NCBI GenBank assembly: GCA_023427085.1
Contig: JAEZBO010000267.1
Coordinates: 35,208 to 99,207 of the forward strand
Origin: Pseudomonadota bacterium
Lineage (GTDB): Bacteria; Pseudomonadota; Gammaproteobacteria; Burkholderiales; Burkholderiaceae_B
Direction of reading: 5' to 3'
Length of the DNA: 64,000 nucleotides
The notes beneath the pieces were generated by a model that had not been told where the DNA came from, did no database searches, and worked only from the letters and a program-made list of their open reading frames with translations. Made by a program: the position numbers and the translations under genes. Below are positions 9,108 to 16,922 of the stretch, in pieces; positions within the stretch are counted from its first letter, which is position 1, and each line of letters opens with the position of its first letter.

Positions 9108-10682
9108 ATGCGGACCTGGTTCTGGACGCTGTTGCTGGCAGTCGTCGCCGTCGCCCTGGCGGTATTTTTGCGCGAGCACGAAGGCAATGTGCTCATCCTG
9201 GTCGAACCCTGGCGCATCCAGGTGTCGTTGACGCTGGCGGTATTGCTGCTGGTGGCGACCTTCGTCGGCCTGTACGTCGGCCTGCGCCTGCTGGGCTGGC
9301 TGGTCTCGATTCCCAGCCGCGTGCGGGCGTGGCGCGGACGCCGCGCGCAGATGCGTGACCACGAGTTGCTCGAGCGTGGCTGGATCGGCTTTCTCGAAGG
9401 CCGCTACGCCCATGCCGAAAAAGACCTGACCAAGCTACTGGGCCAGACCCGCGATCAGCACCGCAAGGTGCTGGCAGCCTTGTCCGCGGCGCGCGCCGCC
9501 CACGGCCTGGGCGAGTTCGGCCGACGTGACGGCCTGCTCGATCAGGCGATGGAACACGCCCAGGATGACGCCGGCCTCAAGGAGGCCGTCACCACCGTCG
9601 CGGCCGACATGCTGCTCGACCAGGGCCAGGCCGACGCCGCGCTGCGCCGCCTCGAGCCGCTGCAGGACGGCGGCGTGCGGCATCTGCACACCCAGCGCCT
9701 GCTGCTGCGCGCGCATGGCGCGCTGGGTCATCACGAACAGACCTTCGGGCTGTCGCGCAGCCTGCTGCGCCGGGGCGTGCTGGCGCAGGACGAAGGCCGT
9801 GGCCTGCTCGAGCAGGCTGCCGCCGCGCGGTTGCGCGCCGCGCCCGACTCGGAAGCCTTCCGCGCCGTCTGGAAAGACCTCAAGGCCGAAGAGCGCACCT
9901 ATCCGGAAGTCGCGCTGGCAGGCGCGGCCCGTTTCGAAGAAGCCGGCCTGCCCGACGAGGCCGCCAAGGCGCTCGAGGCGGCCGTGGCCGTGCGCATGGA
10001 CGAGCGGCTGGTGATGGCCTATGCGCGTTGCGAACCCGCGCAGGTCAAGCGCCGCCTGGCCAAGGCCGAAGAATGGCTGGCCAAGCACCCCGAACATCCC
10101 GACCTGCTGTGCGTGCTGGGCATGTTGTGCCTGGCCGGCCAACTGTGGGGCCAGGCCGAGCGCTACCTGCTGCGTTCGGTGCAGCGGCGCAATGATGCGC
10201 GCGCCCATGCCTTGCTGGGCAGTCTCTACGACCGCCTCGATCGGGCGCAGGACGCCGCGCGCCACTGGCGCCTGGCCACCGCGGCGGGCATGCCGCTGCC
10301 GGTGCTGGCGTCCGATGGCTCGCTGCCGGCGGCTGACACCCGATCCGATCCCGCTCTGCTGGCCGGCGACGGCATGAACGACTACCTGCTCGAGGACACC
10401 GGCGCCGTGGCGTCCACGGGGGCGGCTGCCGCAGCGTACGTCGCCGAGCCGGTCGACGCCGCCAGTGTTGCCGACTACGTGCTCGATCCCGATGCCCGCG
10501 ACCTCGAGGACACTGCTGCGCGCGCCGAGCCGGTCGTGGCGCAGTCGCCGGTCAGCCAGCGCCCGACCGAAGAGCTCGACGAGTACTTCGACAGCGCACC
10601 GATTCCGGGCGTCGATTTCGACGAGCGTGAGGCCGAGCCGGTGCGCCGGCCCGACGCCGACAAGCCCACCGATAAAACCTGA
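9108..10682 (+). CDS. hemY: HemY protein, TPR-type membrane protein of haem biosynthesis cluster
   Basis: The 524-residue protein starts with two membrane helices (residues ~2-18 and ~42-66) followed by a long helical, TPR-like region: repeated A-x-x-x-L/G patterns, for example RGWIGFLEGRYAHAEKDL near residue 90 and LGMLCLAGQLWGQAERYL near residue 340. This matches the HemY N-terminal domain plus TPR layout. Its biochemical role is not settled; it is not the Bacillus protoporphyrinogen oxidase of the same name. The last ~110 residues are acidic and Ala-rich with repeated D/E clusters, probably disordered and longer than in the E. coli protein. It ends the hem cluster; ppa follows after 31 bp. 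Confidence 0.92.
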   Translation: MRTWFWTLLLAVVAVALAVFLREHEGNVLILVEPWRIQVSLTLAVLLLVATFVGLYVGLRLLGWLVSIPSRVRAWRGRRAQMRDHELLERGWIGFLEGRYAHAEKDLTKLLGQTRDQHRKVLAALSAARAAHGLGEFGRRDGLLDQAMEHAQDDAGLKEAVTTVAADMLLDQGQADAALRRLEPLQDGGVRHLHTQRLLLRAHGALGHHEQTFGLSRSLLRRGVLAQDEGRGLLEQAAAARLRAAPDSEAFRAVWKDLKAEERTYPEVALAGAARFEEAGLPDEAAKALEAAVAVRMDERLVMAYARCEPAQVKRRLAKAEEWLAKHPEHPDLLCVLGMLCLAGQLWGQAERYLLRSVQRRNDARAHALLGSLYDRLDRAQDAARHWRLATAAGMPLPVLASDGSLPAADTRSDPALLAGDGMNDYLLEDTGAVASTGAAAAAYVAEPVDAASVADYVLDPDARDLEDTAARAEPVVAQSPVSQRPTEELDEYFDSAPIPGVDFDEREAEPVRRPDADKPTDKT

Positions 10683-10713
10683 TGTTTTCTTTTCACCCCA
10701 ACAAGGTTGAACA

Positions 10714-11250
10714 ATGAGTCTTGATCGTGTGCCCGCGGGCAGCAAGCTGCCCGACGAATTCAACGTCATCATCGAAATCCCGGCCAACTCCGATCCGGTC
10801 AAGTACGAAGTCGACAAGGACACCGGTGCGGTGTTCGTCGACCGTTTCATGCTGACCGCGATGCACTATCCCTGCAACTACGGCTACATCCCGCAGACGC
10901 TGTCGGATGATGGTGATCCCGCCGACGTGCTGGTGGTCACGCCGTTCCCGATCCAGATCGGTGCGGTGATCAAGTGCCGTCCGCTGGGTGTGCTGCACAT
11001 GGACGACGAAGGCGGCGGCGACGCCAAGCTGCTGGCGGTGCCGGTCGACAAGCTCTATCCGGTCTATCGCGATATCAAGAAGCCGGAGGACCTGCCGGCC
11101 GAAGACCTGGCGCGCATCCAGCACTTCTTCGAGCACTACAAGGATCTCGAGAAGGGCAAGTGGGTCAAGATCAAGGGCTGGGGCGGCATCGACGAGGCCC
11201 GTGCCGAAGTCGAAAAGAGCGCCGCGCGCTACCAGGCCGGCAACAAGTAA
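10714..11250 (+). CDS. ppa: Inorganic pyrophosphatase (family I)
   Basis: Ppa hydrolyses pyrophosphate to two phosphates, pulling biosynthetic reactions forward. The 178-residue product has the family signature DDGDPADVLV, with the metal-binding Asp residues at about 66, 68 and 71, and also the conserved EIPANS and YPCNYGYIP segments. A hexameric soluble enzyme is expected. A ribosome site (aaggttg) precedes the ATG at 10714. Two hairpins follow the stop, the second a clear terminator. Confidence 0.98.
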   Translation: MSLDRVPAGSKLPDEFNVIIEIPANSDPVKYEVDKDTGAVFVDRFMLTAMHYPCNYGYIPQTLSDDGDPADVLVVTPFPIQIGAVIKCRPLGVLHMDDEGGGDAKLLAVPVDKLYPVYRDIKKPEDLPAEDLARIQHFFEHYKDLEKGKWVKIKGWGGIDEARAEVEKSAARYQAGNK

Positions 11251-11260
11251 AAGAAAGGCA

Positions 11261-11283
11261 GCGGAAAGCAGGCTGCTTTCCGC
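11261..11283 (+). other. Hairpin 10 bp after ppa
   Basis: A perfect 10-bp stem (11261-11270 with 11274-11283) with a 3-nt loop. No T-run follows it. It shares its tgct/agca-rich sequence with the true terminator 21 bp downstream, so it may be a 3'-end stabiliser or a decayed terminator copy. Confidence 0.5.
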
Positions 11284-11303
11284 GCGCTGGGTGTTGGAGC
11301 AAC

Positions 11304-11329
11304 AAGCAGCCTGCGGGCTGCTTTTTTAT
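11304..11329 (+). terminator. Rho-independent terminator after ppa
   Basis: An 8-bp stem (11304-11311 with 11316-11323, loop tgcg) runs straight into tttttatt. It is a textbook intrinsic terminator placed between ppa and the FAH-family gene. Confidence 0.85.
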
Positions 11330-11346
11330 TGAAGGTTGGTTCAGTC

Positions 11347-12042
11347 ATGGAATTTGTATTCGAGCCTCAGGCCATCGTCGCCTTGCCGGTCGCTGGCAGC
11401 GACGCCCGTTTCCCGGTGCGCCGTGTCTATTGCGTCGGTCGCAACTATGCCGAGCACGCCAAGGAAATGGGTTTCAGCGGCCGCGAGGATCCGTTCTTCT
11501 TCAGCAAGCCGGCCAATGCGCTGCTGCCAGTGGCCGACGGCCAGACCGGCAAGATGCCTTACCCGGCCAAGACCTCGAATCTGCACTACGAGATGGAGCT
11601 CGTCGTGGCGATCGGCAAGGGCGGCAAGGACATCGCCGTCGAGCAGGCCAACCAGCACGTCTGGGGCTACGCGCTGGGCCTGGACATGACGCGCCGCGAC
11701 CTGCAGGCCGAAGCCAAGAAGCAGGGCCGCCCGTGGGAAGTCGCCAAGGGCTTCGACCTGTCCGGCCCGATCGGCCCGGTGCATCCGGTCAGCAAGACCG
11801 GCCTGATCGACCAGGGCGCGATCTGGCTGGATGTCGACGGCACGCGCCGCCAGGTCAGCGACATTCGTGAACTGATCTGGAACATTCCCGAGACCATCGC
11901 CTATCTGTCGGGTCTGTTCGAACTGCAGCCTGGCGACCTGATCTTCACCGGCACGCCGGAAGGCGTGGGCGCGGTCACGCGCGGCAATGTCATGGTCGGC
12001 GGCGTCGACGGCCTGGGCGAGCTGCGCGTCGAGATCGTCTGA
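11347..12042 (+). CDS. Fumarylacetoacetate hydrolase family protein (fumarylpyruvate-hydrolase-like)
   Basis: The 231-residue protein has the FAH C-terminal fold: RRVYCVGRNYAEHAKEMG near the N-terminus, FFFSKPANAL, HYEMELVVAIG (metal-binding Glu residues), GYALGLDMTRRDLQ, and the end motif GDLIFTGTPEGVGAV. Such enzymes cleave C-C bonds in acylpyruvates or isomerise related products, using Mg or Mn. The KKQGRPWEVAKGFD segment resembles fumarylpyruvate hydrolases and YcgM-type acylpyruvases, but the substrate cannot be fixed. The ATG at 11347 is chosen over a TTG at 11329 because family similarity begins there. It appears monocistronic: terminator in front, hairpin behind. Confidence 0.9.
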   Translation: MEFVFEPQAIVALPVAGSDARFPVRRVYCVGRNYAEHAKEMGFSGREDPFFFSKPANALLPVADGQTGKMPYPAKTSNLHYEMELVVAIGKGGKDIAVEQANQHVWGYALGLDMTRRDLQAEAKKQGRPWEVAKGFDLSGPIGPVHPVSKTGLIDQGAIWLDVDGTRRQVSDIRELIWNIPETIAYLSGLFELQPGDLIFTGTPEGVGAVTRGNVMVGGVDGLGELRVEIV

Positions 12043-12049
12043 TCGCTGC

Positions 12050-12073
12050 CAGTGTGCGCGGGCGCGCACACTG
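12050..12073 (+). terminator. Hairpin after the FAH-family gene, possible terminator
   Basis: A perfect 10-bp stem (12050-12059 with 12064-12073, loop gggc) starts 8 bp after the stop codon. Only a weak pyrimidine stretch follows, so it may be a terminator or only a 3'-end stem. Confidence 0.45.
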
Positions 12074-12142
12074 CACTTGCTTACAGCTTCGGCGACGCGC
12101 GGCCGGTACAGTGGCACGCGTTCTCACCGAAGCGAGTGCCCT

Positions 12143-12601
12143 ATGCGTATCGTCAAGCTCTCCGCCGCCCTGGTCCTGGCCGGGCTGGGCGCTGGTGTTG
12201 CTCAGGCCGACCTGCGCACGCAGTTGCCGGGGTGTGCGATGGCCTACGGTGCCAGTCCGAAGGTCCACGAGGTCATGCGGCAGGGTTTCGATCTGCCGCG
12301 CTACGATGAAATCTGCGAGGCCTTGCAATCTGCCGACGCCGCCTTGCGCATCATCGGTGAATGGACCGTCATCGAAGGCCGCTCGATCGCCTGGGTGGCG
12401 GTCGACGTCATCGACCGCCACCGGCCGATCCTGGCCGACGGGGGCGGCGGCAACATGACCTACGTCAGTCCGGTCGCTAGCGAGGAGCGCGCCCGCGCGA
12501 TGCTGCGCGAGCTGGTCAACGATGCGATCGGCAGCCTGGATATCAAGGCGGATCTGGGCATCCTCGAGCAGGCCCGCAAGGAAGCCTTGAGCGACCGATA
12601 G
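12143..12601 (+). CDS. Hypothetical exported protein
   Basis: The 152-residue product begins with a classic signal peptide: MRIVKLSAALVLAGLGAGVAQA, with cleavage likely after AQA at residue 22. The mature part has two Cys residues (PGCAM and EICEAL) that could form a disulphide in the periplasm, an acidic/aliphatic middle and a helical C-terminus. I do not recognise a family. A short tandem of Gly (ADGGGGNM) lies near residue 107. It stands alone between a hairpin and an unrelated small gene, so context gives no clue. The start is supported by the signal peptide beginning exactly at this ATG. Confidence 0.7.
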   Translation: MRIVKLSAALVLAGLGAGVAQADLRTQLPGCAMAYGASPKVHEVMRQGFDLPRYDEICEALQSADAALRIIGEWTVIEGRSIAWVAVDVIDRHRPILADGGGGNMTYVSPVASEERARAMLRELVNDAIGSLDIKADLGILEQARKEALSDR

Positions 12602-12799
12602 GTGGCGCACCAGCGCTGCCGTCCTGCCATCCGACTTTCCTGCAGTGGCCGCGGGATCGTGCGTCGAGCACGAGGATCCGGCTCGCCCGCGCCTGATTCA
12701 TCAGGGTTGGTCTGCAATTAAAAAACATGACCCGCCGGTCACCGGTTAGGCTGACAGTCATCCATCACCTGCCTGTCAAGCTCGAAGGAGTGGTCGACC

Positions 12800-13093
12800 A
12801 TGATGAGACCCAAGGAAACCGGATACCGCGGCTACCGGATCGTCACTCAGGTACATCCTCTGAATGTGGACTTTGTCTCTGGTGTATTCGTCGGCATCGC
12901 GACCTACTGGAAAGACGTCTATACCGGCTACGACGGCCAGAAACACGAGATTCCCGAGCGACCGGCGGACGTGTTTCTCAGCCCCGTCGCCGCCCGTCGT
13001 GATGCGCTCGAACGCGCTCAGGCAGAAATCGACCATACGCTGGATGACCCGCCGGCGGCATCCGAAGACAACGACGACGCTGATGGCGGCTGA
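12800..13093 (+). CDS. Hypothetical small protein, 97 residues
   Basis: A ribosome site (aaggag, 12785-12790) precedes ATGATG at 12800. The product is soluble and mixed alpha/beta by eye, with a Tyr-rich N-terminal part (YRGYRI, ATYWKDVYTGYDG) and a very acidic C-terminus (SEDNDDADGG). No family is recognised. The 198-bp stretch before it holds nothing I can name. Codon use looks like that of its neighbours, so it is probably a real but lineage-restricted gene. Confidence 0.6.
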   Translation: MMRPKETGYRGYRIVTQVHPLNVDFVSGVFVGIATYWKDVYTGYDGQKHEIPERPADVFLSPVAARRDALERAQAEIDHTLDDPPAASEDNDDADGG

Positions 13094-13280
13094 ATCCCGC
13101 GCTGCCCGGGATGGGTCGGCGTGGATGGGGACAGGGCCGTTCCGAGTTCATGTGCCACTTCAGCGCCGCTGTATTATTGCCTTAAAAATCATACTATTGC
13201 GTTAGTTTGCATCCTTACCAAAAGTAGGAGTTGCCTTGCTGGTAGCCGGATAGAGTCCAGGCTCGCTACCAGGAAGAAAA

Positions 13281-13535
13281 ATGCAAATTTGCGATAGGTG
13301 CAAGGCGCAGCGGGGCCGCAGTTGGTTGACCCCGCCGCATGTCGATCTGGCTTTGCAGGGCAGGCTTCCCACCCAGGGGACGGGTGTCGACGGGCCGGTG
13401 TTCCATCGGCTCTTTCTTTGCCTGGCCTGTGGGACCGCATGGAGCGTGCCGGATGGTGAGCAGGGCGAGGTGGACCGGCACGCCAAGTGGGTCGTGCTCG
13501 CGTCCGATGCGAGCGGAACAGGCAGTGCGGGCTGA
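13281..13535 (+). CDS. Small zinc-ribbon-like protein, 84 residues
   Basis: Two Cys pairs, CDRC at residues 4-7 and CLACG at residues ~47-51, are spaced like a zinc ribbon. The rest has no recognisable domain. A ribosome site (aggaag, 13271-13276) precedes the ATG at 13281. An 8-bp inverted repeat (13239-13246 with 13265-13272) ends on the first bases of that site and might modulate translation. The upstream 130 bp is clearly more AT-rich than the surroundings (around 13170-13215), as seen with promoters or recently arrived DNA. The function is unknown. Confidence 0.55.
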   Translation: MQICDRCKAQRGRSWLTPPHVDLALQGRLPTQGTGVDGPVFHRLFLCLACGTAWSVPDGEQGEVDRHAKWVVLASDASGTGSAG

Positions 13536-13681
13536 TGCGCTCGTGGGGATCTCCGAATCCCAGCCCGTCCACCTGCACAATCATGACGACTGCGCACTGA
13601 CCTCTTGTCAGGCACGCCGCTGCGACATTCCGGTCCAACTCGGCAGCTCCGTATAGCGACATCCCCGGTCGCGCCGCAGAC

Positions 13682-13713
13682 TGGCTCCATGCTGTTCATC
13701 ACGCATGGAGCCA
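13682..13713 (+). promoter_or_regulatory. Inverted repeat covering the pilin ribosome-binding site
   Basis: A perfect 11-bp inverted repeat (13682-13692 with 13703-13713, 10-nt loop) ends 2 bp before the pilin start codon. The only Shine-Dalgarno-like sequence, ggag at 13707-13710, lies inside the 3' arm, so the folded mRNA would hide it. This suggests translational control of pilin; alternatively it is a DNA operator. Confidence 0.5.
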
Positions 13714-13715
13714 AC

Positions 13716-13979
13716 ATGAAATCACTCTCTCTGCAGCGCGGCCAGGGGATGACCGAGTACATCATCGTCGTCGCCCTGATCGCCGTTGCCGCGATCGCCG
13801 TTTATCAACTGTTCGGCCAGGTAGTCCGTTCGCAGACCGCCGCCATGGCGCGCGAGCTCGCTGGCGAAGACGGCTCGACGCAATCGCGCGCGGCGCAAAA
13901 GGCGGCCGGCAACGCGTCCAAACAAACCGACGCACGCGGCCTGAAGGCCTTCACGGGCAATGCTGGCGCGGCCAAATGA
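13716..13979 (+). CDS. Flp-type pilin (class IVb-like), first gene of a Tad cluster
   Basis: The 87-residue protein has a basic leader ending in RG, then QGMTEYIIVVALIAVAAIAVYQLF. This fits the Flp consensus G/xxxxEY followed by a hydrophobic helix, with predicted cleavage after Gly-9. The mature protein (~78 residues) is longer than typical Flp (~50-60) and ends in a hydrophilic Ala/Lys/Ser tail. It would be the main subunit or a minor subunit of a thin adhesive pilus. The stop codon overlaps the next ATG (atga at 13976). No prepilin peptidase gene is present in the window, so processing must rely on one elsewhere. Confidence 0.82.
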   Translation: MKSLSLQRGQGMTEYIIVVALIAVAAIAVYQLFGQVVRSQTAAMARELAGEDGSTQSRAAQKAAGNASKQTDARGLKAFTGNAGAAK

Positions 13980-15397
13980 TGCGCGCCGCCGGCTCAGGTC
14001 GCCTATTCGGTCCGGTCCGACAGCAAGGACAGGCGCTGCCATTGGCATTGTTGCTGGCTGCCGCAGGCATCGCGGCCTGGCTGTACAACCAGGGCGTCGG
14101 CAGCACCGCCGCAGCGCGTCTGCGCTTGACGCACGCCGCCGATGCCACTGCGTATAGCGGCGCCGTGGTGCAGGCCCGCAGTCTCAATCTGCTGGCGACG
14201 ATCCAGCGCGCCCAGATCGCGCATCAGGTCGGTCTGGCGCACCTGGCCAGCCTGGCGGCATGGGCCCAGCATGGCCAGGCCCAGCGCCAGCGCGTTGCAA
14301 GAGGCAATCCGCCCGCCTATCTGATCGGTATGCTGTTCGGCGGAATATACGGCAGCGCCTACGGTGCGTCTCGCAGCGTTTCGCCTGGCGCGGTCGGCGC
14401 GATTGCGCAGGCCCAGGTCGAACACGAGCGTCTCATCAACGACGTGCTGGATGTCGCCCGCCGCGCCATCGTCCAGGACATGCCCCGTGCTCGGCAGCAA
14501 GCGATGCTCGAGGTCCTGGCGGCCAATTTTCCCGAACTGCCGGCCAGCCAGGTGCAGATGCTGACGCCCACGATGTCCGCCATCAACCCGCCTGCCTTGT
14601 CGATGCAATTGACTGGCGATACGTTGCCCGGGTTCGTGGTCAATCATGCGCCGTCGGCGCGTGGCAGCCTGCGCGATGCGGTCGATGCCGCGGTGTTGCC
14701 CTATGGATTCCTGCGGCCGCGCCAGCGCACCGTGCGTAATCCCTGGTCCGTTTCCAAACAATGCCCGTTGCTGCGCCACGAGTTGCGCCGCCGCGGACAG
14801 ACCCGTATGGATGCTGCGGGCCGGTGGCGTGCGCACGACACGCTGTCGTATCACGCGCTACGCAGCAATCGTAAGGTGGGGTGCTACTTCCGTGAGTACC
14901 CGATGGGGTGGGGCTTGATGCGGTCGAGCGACTCGTCCGACACCAGCCTGGTGCATCACGACGCGCCGCCCGAGGACTTCTCCGGGCAGGATTTCTGGCG
15001 CTGGGTGCGCGATGCCACCGATTGGGGACTGCTCGACGGCAGCGACAATTTCCTGGCCAACTCCTACGCGGTGATGCGTGGCGCGCGTTGGTCATCGAGC
15101 GGCCTGCCGGGCCTGTCGGCCTTGGCCGAACGCGGCGATGCGACGCAGTCATTGCGCTTCCGGATTCAATTGCGCCAGCGTGTCGACAGTGTCCGGCTGC
15201 CGGGTCTGGCGGGCAGTCGGGTAGGCAGCGGGCTCGCCAACGATGCCCTGCTGGCGCCCGATGCGGCCATCACGGTCGACGCGGCCGCCCACACTTATTT
15301 CTTGCGGCCGCAAGCACGTCAGGACGGCCGGCTCGAGCAGCCGAACCTGTTCCATCCTTATTGGCAGCCGGCCTTGCTGAGTGCGGAGCGATCATGA
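13976..15397 (+). CDS. TadG-like pilus assembly protein
   Basis: The 473-residue protein begins with a short cytoplasmic segment and one membrane helix (GQALPLALLLAAAGIAAWLY, residues ~17-37), followed by GSTAAARLRLTHAADATAYSGA. That is the TadG-like N-terminal signature, a hydrophobic segment followed by a helix that contains paired Ala residues. The remainder is a large extracytoplasmic domain with no motif I can name; unlike some TadG proteins, no von Willebrand DxSxS motif is seen. It overlaps the pilin gene and the next gene by 4 bp each (atga), so the operon is translationally coupled. Confidence 0.75.
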   Translation: MMRAAGSGRLFGPVRQQGQALPLALLLAAAGIAAWLYNQGVGSTAAARLRLTHAADATAYSGAVVQARSLNLLATIQRAQIAHQVGLAHLASLAAWAQHGQAQRQRVARGNPPAYLIGMLFGGIYGSAYGASRSVSPGAVGAIAQAQVEHERLINDVLDVARRAIVQDMPRARQQAMLEVLAANFPELPASQVQMLTPTMSAINPPALSMQLTGDTLPGFVVNHAPSARGSLRDAVDAAVLPYGFLRPRQRTVRNPWSVSKQCPLLRHELRRRGQTRMDAAGRWRAHDTLSYHALRSNRKVGCYFREYPMGWGLMRSSDSSDTSLVHHDAPPEDFSGQDFWRWVRDATDWGLLDGSDNFLANSYAVMRGARWSSSGLPGLSALAERGDATQSLRFRIQLRQRVDSVRLPGLAGSRVGSGLANDALLAPDAAITVDAAAHTYFLRPQARQDGRLEQPNLFHPYWQPALLSAERS

Positions 15398-16110
15398 GTC
15401 GGCTGTCGATTGCGCAGGCTGCCCGCCCGTTGGCTCCACAGCGCGGCCAGGCATTGACTGAAGCGATTCTGGTCCTGCCGGTGCTGATGGGACTCTGGTG
15501 GGCGGTTGGCCTCGGCGGCGACTTGCAGCATTCGGGTATGCAAGCGAGCGGTGTCAGCCGTTTGCAGGCATTTCGCGCCGCCGCAAACAGCGATCCGCTG
15601 GCGCCTGACCGGTTGCGCGTCGCGGTCGCTTCGTCGCCCGTGGCGTCGGCTTCCAACGTGCGACCGTTCGGACAGGTCGAGCGACTGCAAGGCCGCTACG
15701 AGCCCGGCGCAGGATCGCGTCAGCCCGCCGCGCGCTTGCTGCGCGTGCAATGGATGGCCGATGAACGAGGTCTGTTGCGTGCGACCGCGCGGCGCGAAGT
15801 GGTTGATCGCCTCGGCCTGGGTCGCGACGACAGCCTTGCCAGCCTTGCCAGCCTTGCCATCACACGCTTCACGGTGCTTGCCAGCGGCGCGGCGCATAGC
15901 AGCGACGATACACAGGCGCAGGCTCGTATCGGGCTGTCGCAGGCCGGCTGGCAGAGCGCGGCCAGCCGGTCTGTCCGTGCTGGCGCGAGTCTGGCGGCGG
16001 CCATGCAACGCGTGGATCGACCCTGGCGGCGCGCTGCGCTCGATCTGGATTGGCTGATGCGCTGGCAGTCCGTGGTGCCAGGCCGCTACGTTGCACGACG
16101 CGCGCGCTGA
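15394..16110 (+). CDS. TadE/TadF-like pseudopilin
   Basis: This 238-residue protein has the N-terminal pattern QRGQALTEAILVLPVLMGLWWAV: a Gly, four residues, then Glu in a hydrophobic helix, as in TadE/TadF pseudopilins that are cut by the same peptidase as Flp pilin. The remaining ~200 residues form an extracytoplasmic domain without recognised motifs. Residues ~147-155 are a Ser-Leu-Ala repeat encoded by three exact 9-bp tandem copies (15832-15858). ATG at 15394 overlaps the previous stop (atga). It is probably a minor pilin or assembly factor. Confidence 0.72.
   Translation: MSRLSIAQAARPLAPQRGQALTEAILVLPVLMGLWWAVGLGGDLQHSGMQASGVSRLQAFRAAANSDPLAPDRLRVAVASSPVASASNVRPFGQVERLQGRYEPGAGSRQPAARLLRVQWMADERGLLRATARREVVDRLGLGRDDSLASLASLAITRFTVLASGAAHSSDDTQAQARIGLSQAGWQSAASRSVRAGASLAAAMQRVDRPWRRAALDLDWLMRWQSVVPGRYVARRAR
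15832..15858 (+). repeat. Three 9-bp tandem repeats inside the TadE-like gene
   Basis: agccttgcc is repeated three times without change and encodes Ser-Leu-Ala three times. Copy-number change would keep the frame. Confidence 0.85.
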
Positions 16111-16118
16111 GGCCGATC

Positions 16119-16922
16119 ATGTCCACGCTTCGAATCCGATGGCGCTTGCAGATGCCGCACAGGGGCGCGCGGCCAAGCCGCCCACCTTGCGGTACAAGAC
16201 CTGCCCGCGCGCTGCTTCAATCCTGCTCCCTGGCGCTGTGCTTGGTATTCTGGCCGGCTCCAGCCGCCTCGGTGTCAGAGCCGCTGGCCGAGTTGGGCGC
16301 GGCCAGCTTGCGACTGTCGCTACCGACGGGTTCGCAACGCACGCCAACGGTGATGCTGCAATGGCTGGGCCATCCCTTGTCGTGGCAACCGTTCACCGTG
16401 CCATTGCCGATCGACGAGGCCGCGCAAGCCCTGTTGCGGCAATTTCCGGCCTCCTTGCGGCCCGTGCTGCAGGTCGAGCCGGGCATGGCGATGCTGACGT
16501 GGTTTGACACCGGCACCCACTGGCTGCTGCGTCTGACGGGTGCGCGCCTGGATCGTGGAGGGTGGCAGACCACTGGCAATCTGTCGGGCTGGCGCGTCAG
16601 CGCTCAGACCGGCGCCGCGGCTTGCGTGGAAAGCCCGGGACCTGCGCCACTAGTCGTGCCCACGAGCATGTCGGCCGAACTGCGCTGCCTGTTCGGCTAC
16701 GACATGCCCCGAACCGGGATACGCGCCTCGATCCGCGTGTATGCCGGCCCCGCGGCACGCGCACAGCGGCTGCTGGCACTGATGGCCGACGCAGGCTGGT
16801 TGCCTTGCAGCGCGGCGCTCGATGTGGCCTGGCGATGCCGCGGACGCGCTCGCGCGCGGATCGACTGCGCCACGGATGCGAGCCGGCAGGCTTGCGTCGT
16901 GACGACCGAGGAGCCCGCATGA
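16119..16922 (+). CDS. Hypothetical exported protein of the pilus cluster
   Basis: The 267-residue product has a long, Arg-rich N-terminus and then a hydrophobic stretch (LLQSCSLALCLVFWPAPAASVS, residues ~33-54) that looks like a signal peptide or anchor. The mature part holds several Cys residues (AACVES, LRCLFG, LPCSAA, WRCRGR, IDCAT, QACVV), which suggests disulphides in the periplasm. No family is recognised. It sits between the TadE-like gene (8 bp) and cpaB (atga overlap), so it is an accessory part of this pilus system. The long basic leader makes a later start possible, but no good internal ribosome site was found. Confidence 0.65.
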   Translation: MSTLRIRWRLQMPHRGARPSRPPCGTRPARALLQSCSLALCLVFWPAPAASVSEPLAELGAASLRLSLPTGSQRTPTVMLQWLGHPLSWQPFTVPLPIDEAAQALLRQFPASLRPVLQVEPGMAMLTWFDTGTHWLLRLTGARLDRGGWQTTGNLSGWRVSAQTGAAACVESPGPAPLVVPTSMSAELRCLFGYDMPRTGIRASIRVYAGPAARAQRLLALMADAGWLPCSAALDVAWRCRGRARARIDCATDASRQACVVTTEEPA

